This document shows, piece after piece, positions 54,001 through 62,880 of a DNA stretch of 64,000 nt. Each line of letters opens with the position of its first letter. Position 1 is the stretch's first letter. The position numbers and the translations under genes are program-made. The stretch comes from Posidonia oceanica. Its lineage: Eukaryota > Streptophyta > Magnoliopsida > Alismatales > Posidoniaceae. The notes beneath the pieces were generated by a model. That model saw nothing but the letters and a program-made list of their open reading frames with translations, made no database searches and was not told the origin of the DNA. The DNA lies in NCBI GenBank assembly GCA_037176725.1, contig JAZBRS010000050.1, forward strand, positions 12,790,001 through 12,854,000. The letters run 5' to 3'.

Positions 54001-56280
54001 CACACTTCTGCCGAGCACCGCGAGGCTTTCCTTCGCGTCTTCCAGGCTGCTCGTGTGTCCCAGTCCATTGAGCCTTCCGCCTTAGAGAGCATGGTTGGGT
54101 TAATCGCGGAGCCCCAGGTCATCTCTTTCACGAGTGATGAGCTGCCCCCGGCAGGGATTAATCACAACCAGCCCCTATTCGTCACGGTGCAGTTCAAAAA
54201 CTTTCGCATTCCCCTAACACTGGTTGATAACGGGTCAGGCCTTAACGTCTGCCCCTTGCGTACAGCAACCAAGCTCGGATTCAAAGCCGAGGATATCACA
54301 CCAGCCGTGAAGGGAATGACTGCTTTTGACAACACTCACCATGACGCTCTAGGGATTCTGATTATCCCTCTGGCTATCGGTCTGGTCGTCTTCGACGTAG
54401 AATTCTATGTCGTCGACTTGAAGCCTAACTTCAATCTTCTGCTTGGGCGCCCTTGGCTCCACAAGCATCAGGTCCTTCCTTCGACCCTCCATCGAATGAT
54501 AAAGTACCGTCGTGGCGATGTTGTCATTGTCGTCATGGCGGAAAACTTTGAGAAGGAGCGGATTGAAGCAGTCTCTCCCGTGTCTTCGCAATCTATCCCG
54601 TTTGACCCCGAGACTTCTGAAGCCCTCTATCGCGTTAACCGGTGCGAGCCAGTCAACTCCTTGACCGTTCACAATAACCCCTTTCGAATGGTCGAGAATG
54701 TATGTCACAGGTGGGGTTACATAAAGGATACGCCGCTCGGGCGTCACGGCCAAGGGATCGCGGAGCCGATCGTAGCAGCGGAGCGAAGGAAGTCTGAAGG
54801 TCTCGGCTACGAACCAAAACTCAACGAAGATCACTGCTTCCAGCTCAGAGATCGTGCACCAGCCATCCCCAGAGACCTCACTAACTTTACCAGTGCAGGA
54901 ATTCTGGGATCAACCGACTACCAAGCCACAGCGCCGGCAGAGGATTGGGTGTGTGTTGAGGACTACTACTCGGATGAAGAGCAGTCTGATGCAACAGAGG
55001 CAGTCCCAATCAGCTCAGCAGAAACAGTGGTCAGAGCAGAGGCCCCACAGTCAGTTTATTTAGCTCCCCCTCTGGCAGAAACAGCAGGCAGTTCAGCAGG
55101 CCCTGTGGCAGATGCAAGTTCTCATCCTTTTCCAGCCACATCAGCTCCTCAAGAGCAGTCAGCAACAGTGCAGGAGACAGAGACACCCCTCTTGGCAGAA
55201 CCAAGTATGCTACCAACGGTCACAGACACATTAGTGCCACTACCCCCATCTCTGGAGGGGCAGTCTATCAACTCAGTCAACAGCGTGGCCCAGCCCGCTC
55301 CCTCATCATCATCTTCAGGAATGCAGCTGGCGCAGTCCGCTCCGCATTCTCCTGACGACCTGCAGCAGCTCTCATGGCAAGACCCTATGGCGTCAGAGGC
55401 TGCGCTCCCTCAGTTACGGCCCGACACAAAAGGCCAACTGAGCACTACACTCTCCGGGCCCTTGAGCCCTTCAAAGAGCACCCCTGCTTACTCTCCGGCA
55501 GTGACCCTGGAAGCTTATTCATCAGTAGCACCGCTGACTTGTCCATTTGGGCCTTCTACATCTGAACTGCCATCAGCGGACGCGCCCGTGAACCAGATCA
55601 TGCAGACTCCAAGGGCGGCGATCCGTCTTGCAGCCGGGCCAGTGCCGCAGGCCCCCGGCGCCTACTACGTCGACTCCCCCTCAGACGAAGAAGAAGGAGC
55701 GGCGATAGAAGCCCAGGTCGATTCTTGGATGTCCGACTTAGAGCTACTCTATCAAGAACAGATCAAGTCGATAACAGAAGACCTGGCAGAGCATCAAGCT
55801 GCAGAAAGGAAAGGAAAAGCCGTAGTCACGGATCCTCCTCTGCAAGAGGACCATGCTTCTATCATGGTTCTAGAAGACTCAGCAGCGCCGGACTCCCCTA
55901 GACCAGATGAGCTCATCACTCTTCAACCAGAAGACGGGTCTAGGTGGTTTGTGCAACCCATGCCTCACCTGAGCAATGCATCGAGCGGCAGTGACCAGAT
56001 CAGCCGCCAGTCCGGCATATCCTCCACGAGCACACTAGAAGACCCAGAGGGGGGAGCATCAGCAGTAGATGCAGCAGCAGCAGAGCAGAATGCCTCAGCA
56101 ATAAAGCAGTCAGCAGCCTCAGCAGCAGAACAGTCGGCAATTTCAGCAGCAGAATCAGCAAGGCCCCTCCACATCAGCTGCACAACATGTCTTCGCCATG
56201 GCCTTTCTCCACCTGGGGGATCGATGTCATCGGCGCCATCCACCCTGCTGCATCAAATGGTCATCGTTACATTCTGGTAG
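51019..56280 (+). CDS. gag-pro: Gag-Pro polyprotein of Element 3
   Basis: Uninterrupted ORF of 1753 residues from Met-Ala-Gln; an in-frame TTG further upstream is not preferred. Order: Pro-rich N-terminus; Gag domain (about 355-530) with FEKYNGRG, LIRLFQKSLTGPALKWF and EPFGEYVGRW; Asn-rich linker; zinc-knuckle-like CNFHRSIGHSTDNC (about 672); second Pro-rich region; WDLIHTSAEHREAFLRVFQA; aspartic protease with LVDNGSGLNV (about 1068) and LLGRPWLHKH (about 1140); acidic WVCVEDYYSDEE; a long Ser/Pro/Ala-rich tail with YYVDSPSDEEEG and DELITLQPEDGSRWF (about 1640). The last 110 residues are Ala/Ser/Gln-rich, span the junction where RT was lost, and read the integrase start out of frame. Function: particle formation and its own processing. 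Confidence 0.92.
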   Translation: MAQYVSETSFTPVTEGVSVLAPPVAPSVPLVPPPTPGFPPLTSLGSQYTPGQWQASLPPDPVAESILTAVTRAPETPLPPPSQGYVAFDIPSTAAAALSVESFPPGQSVSVPLVSQSPPALHFSVSTGETPEAQYQHLMELAQRLQGMALSVHPSPVSVVPEVPPRPVPAFLTSTSAPPPRPSSQLLTVPTMGACLPPPAQHLAQHAPLPPGGQSFGPAGAQYLTGSLSGTPPVQQLALRHPPPIPAQHGIYSSPLHQVQHPAYTPAYTIPQHGYAGHPVAPPGDAMVDPEEHLGATHSAYVLTTPADPSPTAAIPDPINNRMDVLEKALRLVQGTEHQTYQFRDLCCFPEAVLPPKFKIPDFEKYNGRGCPVAHLKAYCGDLAQLQADERLLIRLFQKSLTGPALKWFTSLDMSAIKTWNDLSQAFLEQYSFNLDLVPKRADLIAIKQNSGEPFGEYVGRWRALASQVRDRPSDEESIEIVIKWAQPSLGALLSIQPVTTFAALIRAGARVESSLRSGNFPALSAFAKQAAISSNSTNSSAFNNNNSGSNNNRPKRKDSPKPAVAFVDSPAVPVRLPSRPAPAQMVYASTPRNPHTLHITTTARPVYPAAPVQQGSHPRQRRPPAERRNFTPLVEPLTDILPKVALLLKFPEVRLPPSPLPHWFRPDLFCNFHRSIGHSTDNCFSLRNAIQDLIESGTIVIDTHEASTQARTHASASSAVPPHSGIVRQPLPEHSYPGGAGTSGVHSVFPSGPATSVVDPSDLISDISEPFPVSLYLAAVAGSESGIHLIRPCARPERPLAHPTMLPQAQSPVHLLARAQPSSPIHLLGQPQLHLLGRPQPAPAFPPQQPYPLGRPQHPVGPPVTPPVLAAHAPVVIDLTLDTHRVPYSYATEMCAEVTRSGRVYRPPAPTTRPTHPGPVIPPPSGQPLADPTPDQPVASQALSQPVVTQLPATTPVEPARITPPAARRGQPRADLTSQLKKVKADISIWDLIHTSAEHREAFLRVFQAARVSQSIEPSALESMVGLIAEPQVISFTSDELPPAGINHNQPLFVTVQFKNFRIPLTLVDNGSGLNVCPLRTATKLGFKAEDITPAVKGMTAFDNTHHDALGILIIPLAIGLVVFDVEFYVVDLKPNFNLLLGRPWLHKHQVLPSTLHRMIKYRRGDVVIVVMAENFEKERIEAVSPVSSQSIPFDPETSEALYRVNRCEPVNSLTVHNNPFRMVENVCHRWGYIKDTPLGRHGQGIAEPIVAAERRKSEGLGYEPKLNEDHCFQLRDRAPAIPRDLTNFTSAGILGSTDYQATAPAEDWVCVEDYYSDEEQSDATEAVPISSAETVVRAEAPQSVYLAPPLAETAGSSAGPVADASSHPFPATSAPQEQSATVQETETPLLAEPSMLPTVTDTLVPLPPSLEGQSINSVNSVAQPAPSSSSSGMQLAQSAPHSPDDLQQLSWQDPMASEAALPQLRPDTKGQLSTTLSGPLSPSKSTPAYSPAVTLEAYSSVAPLTCPFGPSTSELPSADAPVNQIMQTPRAAIRLAAGPVPQAPGAYYVDSPSDEEEGAAIEAQVDSWMSDLELLYQEQIKSITEDLAEHQAAERKGKAVVTDPPLQEDHASIMVLEDSAAPDSPRPDELITLQPEDGSRWFVQPMPHLSNASSGSDQISRQSGISSTSTLEDPEGGASAVDAAAAEQNASAIKQSAASAAEQSAISAAESARPLHISCTTCLRHGLSPPGGSMSSAPSTLLHQMVIVTFW

Positions 56281-57059
56281 CGATCGATTACTTTACCAAG
56301 TGGGTGGAAGCAGCCTCTTACAGAACAGTCACCGCTGCGGCAACAGAAAAATTTATCAGAAACAATATTGTTGCCCGATATGGGGTCCCGTACTCTGTCG
56401 TCTCTGATAACGGCTCAAATTTCATTGCCAAAAGGATCGAAGAATACCTGCAAAGTCTCAAGATCAAGCACCATCGATCCTCGCCCTATCGGCCTCAGAT
56501 GAACGGAGCAGTGGAGTCTGCAAACAAGAACATTGTCAAAATCCTGAAGAAAATGACAGAAATCCACGAGGATTGGCACGACAAGCTCCCGTACGCGCTC
56601 TGGGCGTACAGGACATCAATCCGGACCTCTACAGGAGCCACCCCGTACTCTCTGGTGTACGACATGGAAGCGGTGTTACCTGTTGAAGTGGAGATCCCCT
56701 CCCTGCAGATCCTGCGGGAAGCTGAGTTGGAAGAAGCAGAATGGGTCGAAGACCGCTGCGTCCAACTGAACCTGATTGATGAGCGCAGATTGCAAGCCAT
56801 GCACAACGCTCACTGCTATCAGAAGCGAATGGCCAGAGCATTCTTGAAGAAGGTCCAGCCCAGAAGCTTCCAGCCAGGGGACCTTGTCTTGCGCGCCATT
56901 CATTTGCCTGACGGTCGAGGGAAATTCCGACCCAATTGGCGTGGCCCCTTTGTGGTCAAGCAGATCTTTTCGGGAGGCGCTGTAACTCTTGAGGATATGG
57001 ACCGGGTCGAGCAGTCTGAGCCCGTCAACCTCTGCTATCTGAAGAAATACTATCAGTAG
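56187..57059 (+). CDS. Integrase catalytic core and C-terminus, lacking the zinc domain (Element 3)
   Basis: 290 codons from the first ATG; the frame is open back to 55995, overlapping gag-pro by 286 nt in the -1 frame. The DDE triad is in GIDVIG, VSDNGSNF and GAVESANK. The C-terminal part has RSFQPGDLVLRAIHLPDGRG, FRPNWRGPFVVKQ and CYLKKYYQ. The His/Cys N-terminal domain seen in Element 1 is deleted with RT. Without it, assembly of a working integrase is doubtful. It could be a relic still open because the insertion is young, or be made by -1 frameshifting. Confidence 0.85.
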   Translation: MSSPWPFSTWGIDVIGAIHPAASNGHRYILVAIDYFTKWVEAASYRTVTAAATEKFIRNNIVARYGVPYSVVSDNGSNFIAKRIEEYLQSLKIKHHRSSPYRPQMNGAVESANKNIVKILKKMTEIHEDWHDKLPYALWAYRTSIRTSTGATPYSLVYDMEAVLPVEVEIPSLQILREAELEEAEWVEDRCVQLNLIDERRLQAMHNAHCYQKRMARAFLKKVQPRSFQPGDLVLRAIHLPDGRGKFRPNWRGPFVVKQIFSGGAVTLEDMDRVEQSEPVNLCYLKKYYQ

Positions 57060-58574
57060 CCGAAAGCGGCCCCGTTGCAGATGCCCTTCTCCCACCTGCG
57101 CTTGCATTCTCATCTTCTTGCTTCAATTCTACTTCAAATCATCATCATCATCCTCTCAGCTCTTGCACCTTTTCTTTTCAAATCATCATCGTCATCCTTT
57201 CAACTCTTGCATTCTTTCTTTTCAAATTGTCATCTTCATCCTCTCAAACATCACATCTTCTGCCCGGTGATGACAACCGGAAGTGCTTGCCTGCTCTGGA
57301 AAGAGTCACCCTGCCTCACCTGGCACTACTTAGATGTCTTAGCAAGTGAGGGAGCCACCACCAACAAGGACAGGCGAACCGCCCAATCTCACAAGGACAT
57401 ACACCTCTGAGGGAGAAAAAATGTTAGGATGTGAGCTTGAAAAAAGAAAGAAAGTGAGAATAGACATCTAGGTTTGGGCACATCCAAGGAACAGAAGGCG
57501 AAGACAGAAGCCGACCCTAGTGATAGGGGTGTGCAGTCTAACCCTGCTCCTTCTACCCATCACACAGCAGACCCAAAGCCTAAATCCATTACAATTCAAG
57601 CACCCTTCTTTTGCCACCAGAATGGGGATAGCAAAAGCCTGAAAAAAAAGGGGAAAAAGATCAAGCAAAAAAAAAGAGGAAAAAAAGAGATACAACAAAA
57701 ACAAAAACAAAAGAAAAGCAAGCAAAACAAAAAAAAAAGGAAAAAGAAGAAGAAAAAGGCAAAGGTAGCCCAAAAAAAAACAAAAAAAAAACACAGGCAC
57801 CGTTATCCCCCATACTTTACTAGAGATCCCCAACATGTCAAGCCTGAAAAAGGGGTCTACCTCATCCTCCCAAGAGCAAACACATACCTTCTCCTAGCTA
57901 GGGGCAGAGAAAGACTGCATACCTATGAGGGAGAAACCTTCCAAAAAAAAAAAGAGAGCTGAAAAAATAGGTGTAGGTCCTGAGAGTGCGGCCAGTAGCC
58001 TGTCCTCACCACATCACCACCTATAATGCCAACAACCTGTCCCGGAGTGCCACCAATAAGCCGAGAGTCTGAGTAGGACCCAGTGAGTCAAGGACCACTC
58101 CCTTCCTCTGCAGCAGGCACCAAAGCACTCCGTACGCTGAGGGCACCTAAGCATACCCATCCATCTAAGCATACTACTCATATTCATAAGCATATCACCT
58201 GCATCACGCATACATGCATCTTCTTTCAATCCTTTCCTCTTCCATCAATCTCTCCCGCTCTGCAACGCGCTTTGGCCCTGAGACAGTACTCCTCCCCAGC
58301 AGAGCGCATCGGCGACACTCAAGCTGCGCTGGTCCAGGTTTCCTGCCGGCCCTCGCCCCCGCATTCGCCGGACTGCTGCCAATTCCCTTTGTTTATCAGT
58401 GCTCAATTGCTATGTTCTGTTATCACTTTGCCTAGATGCATATTGGAACTACGTTTTCAGTCTCAGTTTCTGCTTGCTGTCAGTGATTACATGCCTGTGA
58501 GATCTGACTGTTTATTGATAACAGGTACCCTCAAGCCTTGCAGTAATCAGCCTGTCCCTCTGCAATCAAGTGTA
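57060..58574 (+). other. Element 3 region between integrase and DUF7745-like ORF
   Basis: No recognised protein. Contains an A-rich purine tract (57640-57795) as in Element 1, and shared segments (GAAGGCGAAGACAGAAGC; CTGGTCCAGG). The DUF7745-like frame happens to be open back to 58083, but Element 1 does not support coding there. A possible acceptor lies at 58511-58524. Confidence 0.65.
58511..58524 (+). promoter_or_regulatory. Possible 3' splice site before DUF7745-like ORF (Element 3)
   Basis: TTTATTGATAACAG precedes GTACC, matching the Element 1 arrangement 48-51 nt before the start codon. A donor-like CCAG|GTTTCC at about 58339 would give a 185-nt intron. Weak, motif-based. Confidence 0.35.
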
Positions 58575-59777
58575 ATGGGTTTTCCTACTCTGCTGACTCC
58601 CGCACAATGCTCGGAAACCCTGCGAGAATGGATCAGCAGGCTCACTCTACAAGACTGTGAAAAGTTGCGCCTGTGGGGCATACCAACCAAGCTACTAAAG
58701 GCTGCTGATGTGGAGGTCAGCCGCCACCTTCTGTGTGCCACCGCGAGATTCTGGAAGCCGGCGCATCATGTCTTCCGCTTCAACAAAACTGAGCTGACAC
58801 CTACACTGGAAGAGGTGCGTCGGATATGCGGCTTTCCAAAGATCTTGGGGCCGCCTGTTTTCATGAGGCACGACGGATATCTCCGGGTCCTGAACCAACT
58901 GACTGGGCTCTCCACTCAAGCCTGCCAACAGCACCTGATCTGCACCAGTGGACCAGAGCCTATGCTTCGCCTTGCACACTTTGATGATATCTTGAACAAG
59001 CGTGCTGACCTCGGAGATGAGCTGTGGCTCCGGGGATTCGTCATCCGCTTTCTGGGCGAACTAATCTTTACTCATGGCCGACTGACAGTGGCCATCGGGG
59101 TCGCAGAAATTGCACTAGCTGTGGTGACCCAGCACATAGATCTGGCACCAGTTGTCTTGGCAGAGACTTATCGCGGGCTGGACCGCATTTCTCATCGCTG
59201 CCGCCACTTCCACGGTTGCGGAGCACTCATACAAGTCTGGCTGACCGCACACTTAGAGATGGACCTTCTGCGCCCTCAAGTGCATGCTTTCGAAGCTTAC
59301 TGCAGCAGCGCCCGTACCAGAGCAGACAAGAGCGTCAAAGACGAGTACGAAAGGCTGTCAGCACTGACTGACGACGCTGTGATCTGGCGCATCGTTCCCT
59401 CTGCAGCAGAGCCGTTCACAATCTTCTTCAGCGCGCGTGACACGCGGCTGATCATTCTTCCAGGCTTCACAGCAGGCGTAGAGTACCATCCAATCAGGGT
59501 CATGCGCCAGTTCGGCTTCCAGCAGGGCACCTTCATTGACAGTACAGCGCCCGAGCTTCTACAGACTTATCCTCTCAGCACCACTGCCCCAACCCAGAAG
59601 CTTGCTAGTCTGATGCAGCATGGGGTCCAATCTACAGACGTTGCAGCTGTGAGAGGTACTGGATGCACTCCTGAATATGAAGCCGAAGTCCGACAGCTCT
59701 GGCCAATCACTGAAGTCCCGCCAGGCGGCCCCTCATTCCCCGACTCCAGGCAGCCAAAGAAGGCCCGGGTTGACTAG
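58575..59777 (+). CDS. DUF7745-like (plant mobile domain-type) protein of Element 3
   Basis: 400 codons, exactly as in Element 1, with roughly two-thirds identity by eye and no gaps. Start MGFPTLLTPAQCSETLREW. Shared landmarks: VEVSRHLLCA, FWKPAHHVFRF, ELTPTLEEVRRICGFP, FLGELIFTHGR, AETYRGLDRI, FHGCGALIQVWLTAHLEMD, IVPSAAEPFTIFF, VEYHPIRVMRQFG and FIDSTAPELLQ. The C-terminus is charged (QPKKARVD), perhaps nuclear-targeting. Family function is unknown. Its place after integrase suggests separate expression, by splicing or an internal start. It could be a host gene captured by an ancestor of both elements. Confidence 0.82.
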   Translation: MGFPTLLTPAQCSETLREWISRLTLQDCEKLRLWGIPTKLLKAADVEVSRHLLCATARFWKPAHHVFRFNKTELTPTLEEVRRICGFPKILGPPVFMRHDGYLRVLNQLTGLSTQACQQHLICTSGPEPMLRLAHFDDILNKRADLGDELWLRGFVIRFLGELIFTHGRLTVAIGVAEIALAVVTQHIDLAPVVLAETYRGLDRISHRCRHFHGCGALIQVWLTAHLEMDLLRPQVHAFEAYCSSARTRADKSVKDEYERLSALTDDAVIWRIVPSAAEPFTIFFSARDTRLIILPGFTAGVEYHPIRVMRQFGFQQGTFIDSTAPELLQTYPLSTTAPTQKLASLMQHGVQSTDVAAVRGTGCTPEYEAEVRQLWPITEVPPGGPSFPDSRQPKKARVD

Positions 59778-59985
59778 GCCCTTGTGCGACCATCATGCGG
59801 TCTTCTTTCAAATTGTGCTGTACTTTTCTGGCCTGCCGCAGGCATTGTACTTATCAAGATCATATCAATGAAAACTGTTTCTGCTTTCTGCTTGCACATC
59901 AAGACTCTTTGCTGCATTGCATATCATCATCATCATTATCTTGGGCCCTCTAATCAGACTTGCAGACATCCCAACGCGGCGAAGT
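59778..59985 (+). other. Element 3 spacer after DUF7745-like ORF
   Basis: No gene; AATGAAAACTG near 59869 could be part of a 3' end. Probably the 3' UTR of the preceding ORF. Confidence 0.45.
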
Positions 59986-60935
59986 CCTCAGCACCTAATC
60001 CGGAGCCCAGAGCATCTGCAGGCCCGCGACACCAAGCTCCGCCGTCCGGCATCCCCAGCTGGTTATCCCCGGCTGGATCCTTATCCCTGCGGGCTGGCAC
60101 CCCAAACTGCCCGGCGAAAGGTCCGTCAACCTGTCATCCTCCTCAGCTGTTCATCCTCAGCTGAGTCCCTTGCGGGCTGGCACCCCAAACTGCTCGGCGA
60201 TGGGTCCGTCAACCTATCATCTATCCGCTCGCTTATCTGTCTTTGCATCCTGATGCCGGGGGCGCGCCGACCATCCCCTGGTATCATCCTGATACCAGGG
60301 GCATCTTTTGGTCGCCCGGTGGTATCATCCCCAGCTGATCATCCCCAGCTAAGTCCTCTTCTCGGCTGGTCATCCCCAGCTGAGTCCCCAGTTGGTCGCC
60401 CCCAGCTGGATCATCATCTCTGCGGGCTGGCACCCCAAACTGCTCGGTGAAAGGTCTGTCAACCTGACACTTTTCTCAGCTGGTCACCCCAACTGAGTCC
60501 CCAGCTGATCGCCCTCAGCTGAATCCCTTGCGGGCTGGCACCCCAAACTGCTCGGCGAAAGGTCTGTCAACCTGACACTTTTCTCGGCTGGTCACCCCAG
60601 CTGAGTCCCCAGCTGATCGCCCTCAGCTGAATCCCTTGCGGGCTGGCACCCCAAACTGCTCGGCGAAAGGTCCGTCAACCTGACACTCTTCTCGGCTGGT
60701 CATCCCCAGTCGAGTCCCCAGCTGATCGCCCTCAGCTGAGTCCCTTGCGGGCTGGTACCCCAAACTACTCGTCTGACAAGCACGACACTCTTGTCATCAC
60801 TCTCTGCTTTCGATGCCAAGGACGCGCTGGCCAACCCCTGGTGTCATCCTGACACCAGGGGCATCTTTTGATCGCCCCTTGGTATCATTCTCTCCCTCTT
60901 TCCCCTATGACGTTCCTGGCGTCATAGGATGATTT
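59986..60935 (+). repeat. Hairpin repeats, about 105-110-bp units, Element 3
   Basis: GCGGGCTGGCACCCCAAACT recurs near 60088, 60172, 60421, 60528, 60639 and 60746, usually followed by GGTC(C/T)GTCAACCTG and CAGCTGA-rich spacers. Two long hairpins: CCCCTGGTATC/GATACCAGGGG (60275-60301) and CCCCTGGTGTC/GACACCAGGGG (60835-60861), the same stem with one A-T pair exchanged for G-C. A third is CCTATGACG/CGTCATAGG (about 60904-60928). Confidence 0.88.
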
Positions 60936-61047
60936 CTTCTCATCATTCCCTTACCCCTTCTTTGCCGGTCGATAAGTCCGATATCTTATCATTCTCATCA
61001 TTCCCTTACCCCTTCTTTGCCGGCCGATAAGTCCGATATCTTATCGA
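60936..61047 (+). repeat. Imperfect duplication with CCGATATCTTATC
   Basis: Two copies of a TTTGCCGG(T/C)CGATAAGTCCGATATC segment about 53 bp apart, and a third near 61580. It links the preceding hairpin repeats to the 36-bp array. Confidence 0.7.
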
Positions 61048-61560
61048 TCAACACTTCTCATCATGATCTCATCCCCTTCTTTAGCTTAATTTCTCATCAT
61101 GATCTCACCCCCCTCTTTAGGTTAATTTCTCATCATGATCTCATCCCCCTCTTTAGGTTAATTTCTCATCAAGATCTCATCCCCCTCTTTAGCTTAATTT
61201 CTCATCATGATCTCATCCCCCTCTTTAGCTTAGTTTCTCATCATGATCTCATCCCCTCTTTAGCTTAATTTCTCATCATGATCTCATCCCCCTCTTTAGC
61301 TTAATTTCTCATCATGATCTCATCCCCCTCTTTAGCTTAATTTCTCATCATGATCTCATCCCCTCTTTAGCTTAATTTCTCATCATGATCTCATCCCCCT
61401 CCTTAGATTAATTTCTCATCATGATCTCATCCCCTCTTTAGCTTAATTTCTCATCATGATCTCATCCCCTCTTTAGCTTAATTTCTCATCATGATCTCAT
61501 CCCCTCTTTAGCTTAATTTCTCATCATGATCTCATCCCCCTCTTTAGATCAACTTCTCAT
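61048..61560 (+). repeat. 35-36-bp tandem array, about 14 copies, Element 3
   Basis: Unit TTCTCATCATGATCTCATCC plus CCCTCTTTAGCTTAAT, very uniform, with one-base indels in the C-run. TCATGA inside is a palindrome. A short ORF crosses it by chance. Confidence 0.92.
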
Positions 61561-61629
61561 CATTACCTCATCCCCTCTTTGCCGGCCGATAGGTCCGATA
61601 TCTTATCATTCTCATCATGATCTTGCCCC

Positions 61630-62880
61630 CTCTTATCAATCTATCAATCACTCGTGCTAGGCTGATATCCGAAACTATCAATCAATCAATCACTCGTGCT
61701 AGGCTGATATCCGAAACTATCAATCTATCAATCACTCGTGCTAGGCTGATATCTGAAACTATCTCAGGCTGATATTCCTGAACTATCTTCTGGTCGATCC
61801 ATGGTCGGCCCGCAGTTGTGTTATACGGCTGACATCCAGTAACTGTCCCTCGTAATTGCACTTTTCCAGTTGATAGGTCTGTAAACTATCCACCGGTTGA
61901 CAGGACCGTAAACTGTCGCTCCAGTTGGTAGGACTGTAAACTACCGCGTGCAATTACGTTATACGGCTGACATCCAGTAACTGTCCCTTGCAATTGCGGT
62001 TTCCAGTTGATAGGACTGTAAACTATCCTCCAGTTGATAGGTCTGTAAACTATCCACCGGTTGACAGGACCGTAAACTGTCGTTAGGCTGATACTCCTAA
62101 ACTATCACCCGCAATTGCATTATACGGCTGATATCCAGTAACTATCCCTCATCATTGCGCGTTTCCAGTTGATAGGTCTGTAAACTATCCGCCGGTTGAC
62201 AGGACCGTAAACTGTCGCTCCAGTTGATAGGTCTGTAAACTATCCACCAGTTGGTAGGACTGTAAACTACCACGCGCAATGATGTTATACGGCTGACATC
62301 CAGTAACTGTCCCTCGCAATGCCGTTTCCAGTTGATAGGACTGTAAACTATCCTCCAGTTGATAGGTCTGTAAACTATCCGCCGGTTGACAGGACCGTAA
62401 ACTGTCGCTCCAGATGATAGACTGTAAACTATCCGGCATTGCGTTATACGGCTGATATCCAGTAACTATCCCTCATGGTTTGTGGGTTCCAGTTGATAGG
62501 TCTGTAAACTATCCTCCAGTTGATAGGTCTGTAAACTATCCACCGGTTGATAGGACCGTAAACTGTCGTTAGGCTGATACTCCTAAACTATCACCCACAA
62601 CCATGTTATACGGCTGATATCCAGTAACTATCCCTCATGGTTTGTGGGTTCCGGTTGACAGGACCGTAAACTGTCGCTCCAGTTGATAGGTCTGTAAACT
62701 ATCCACCGGTTGACAGGACCGTAAACTGTCGTTAGGCTGATACTCCTAAACTATCACCCACAACCATGTTATACGGCTGATATCCAGTAACTATCACTCA
62801 CAACTGCTCCGGTTGACAGGACCGTAAACTGTCACTCCCGGTTGATAGGACCGTAAACTATCCGGACGATAAGCCCGTCA
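61630..62880 (+). repeat. Covarying mini-hairpin array, Element 3
   Basis: Dozens of 20-30-bp units of two kinds. Type B: GATAG-gtctgtaaa-CTATC (61872-61890), GACAG-gaccgtaaa-CTGTC (61899-61917), GGTAG-gactgtaaa-CTACC (61927-61945). Type A: GACA-tccagtaac-TGTC (61831-61847), GATA-tccagtaac-TATC (62130-62146), GATA-ctcctaaac-TATC. Loops stay nearly constant while both stem arms change together. Units combine into blocks of about 150-170 bp. Confidence 0.92.

Noticed and set aside
58083..58574. In-frame upstream extension (164 codons) of the Element 3 DUF7745-like ORF
   Set aside because: Starts at a GTG, has no conserved counterpart in Element 1, and includes the acceptor-like site; likely chance openness.
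61017..61268. 83-codon ORF with regular HHDLIPLF repeats
   Set aside because: Translation of the 36-bp tandem array; unit length is a multiple of three, so openness is expected.
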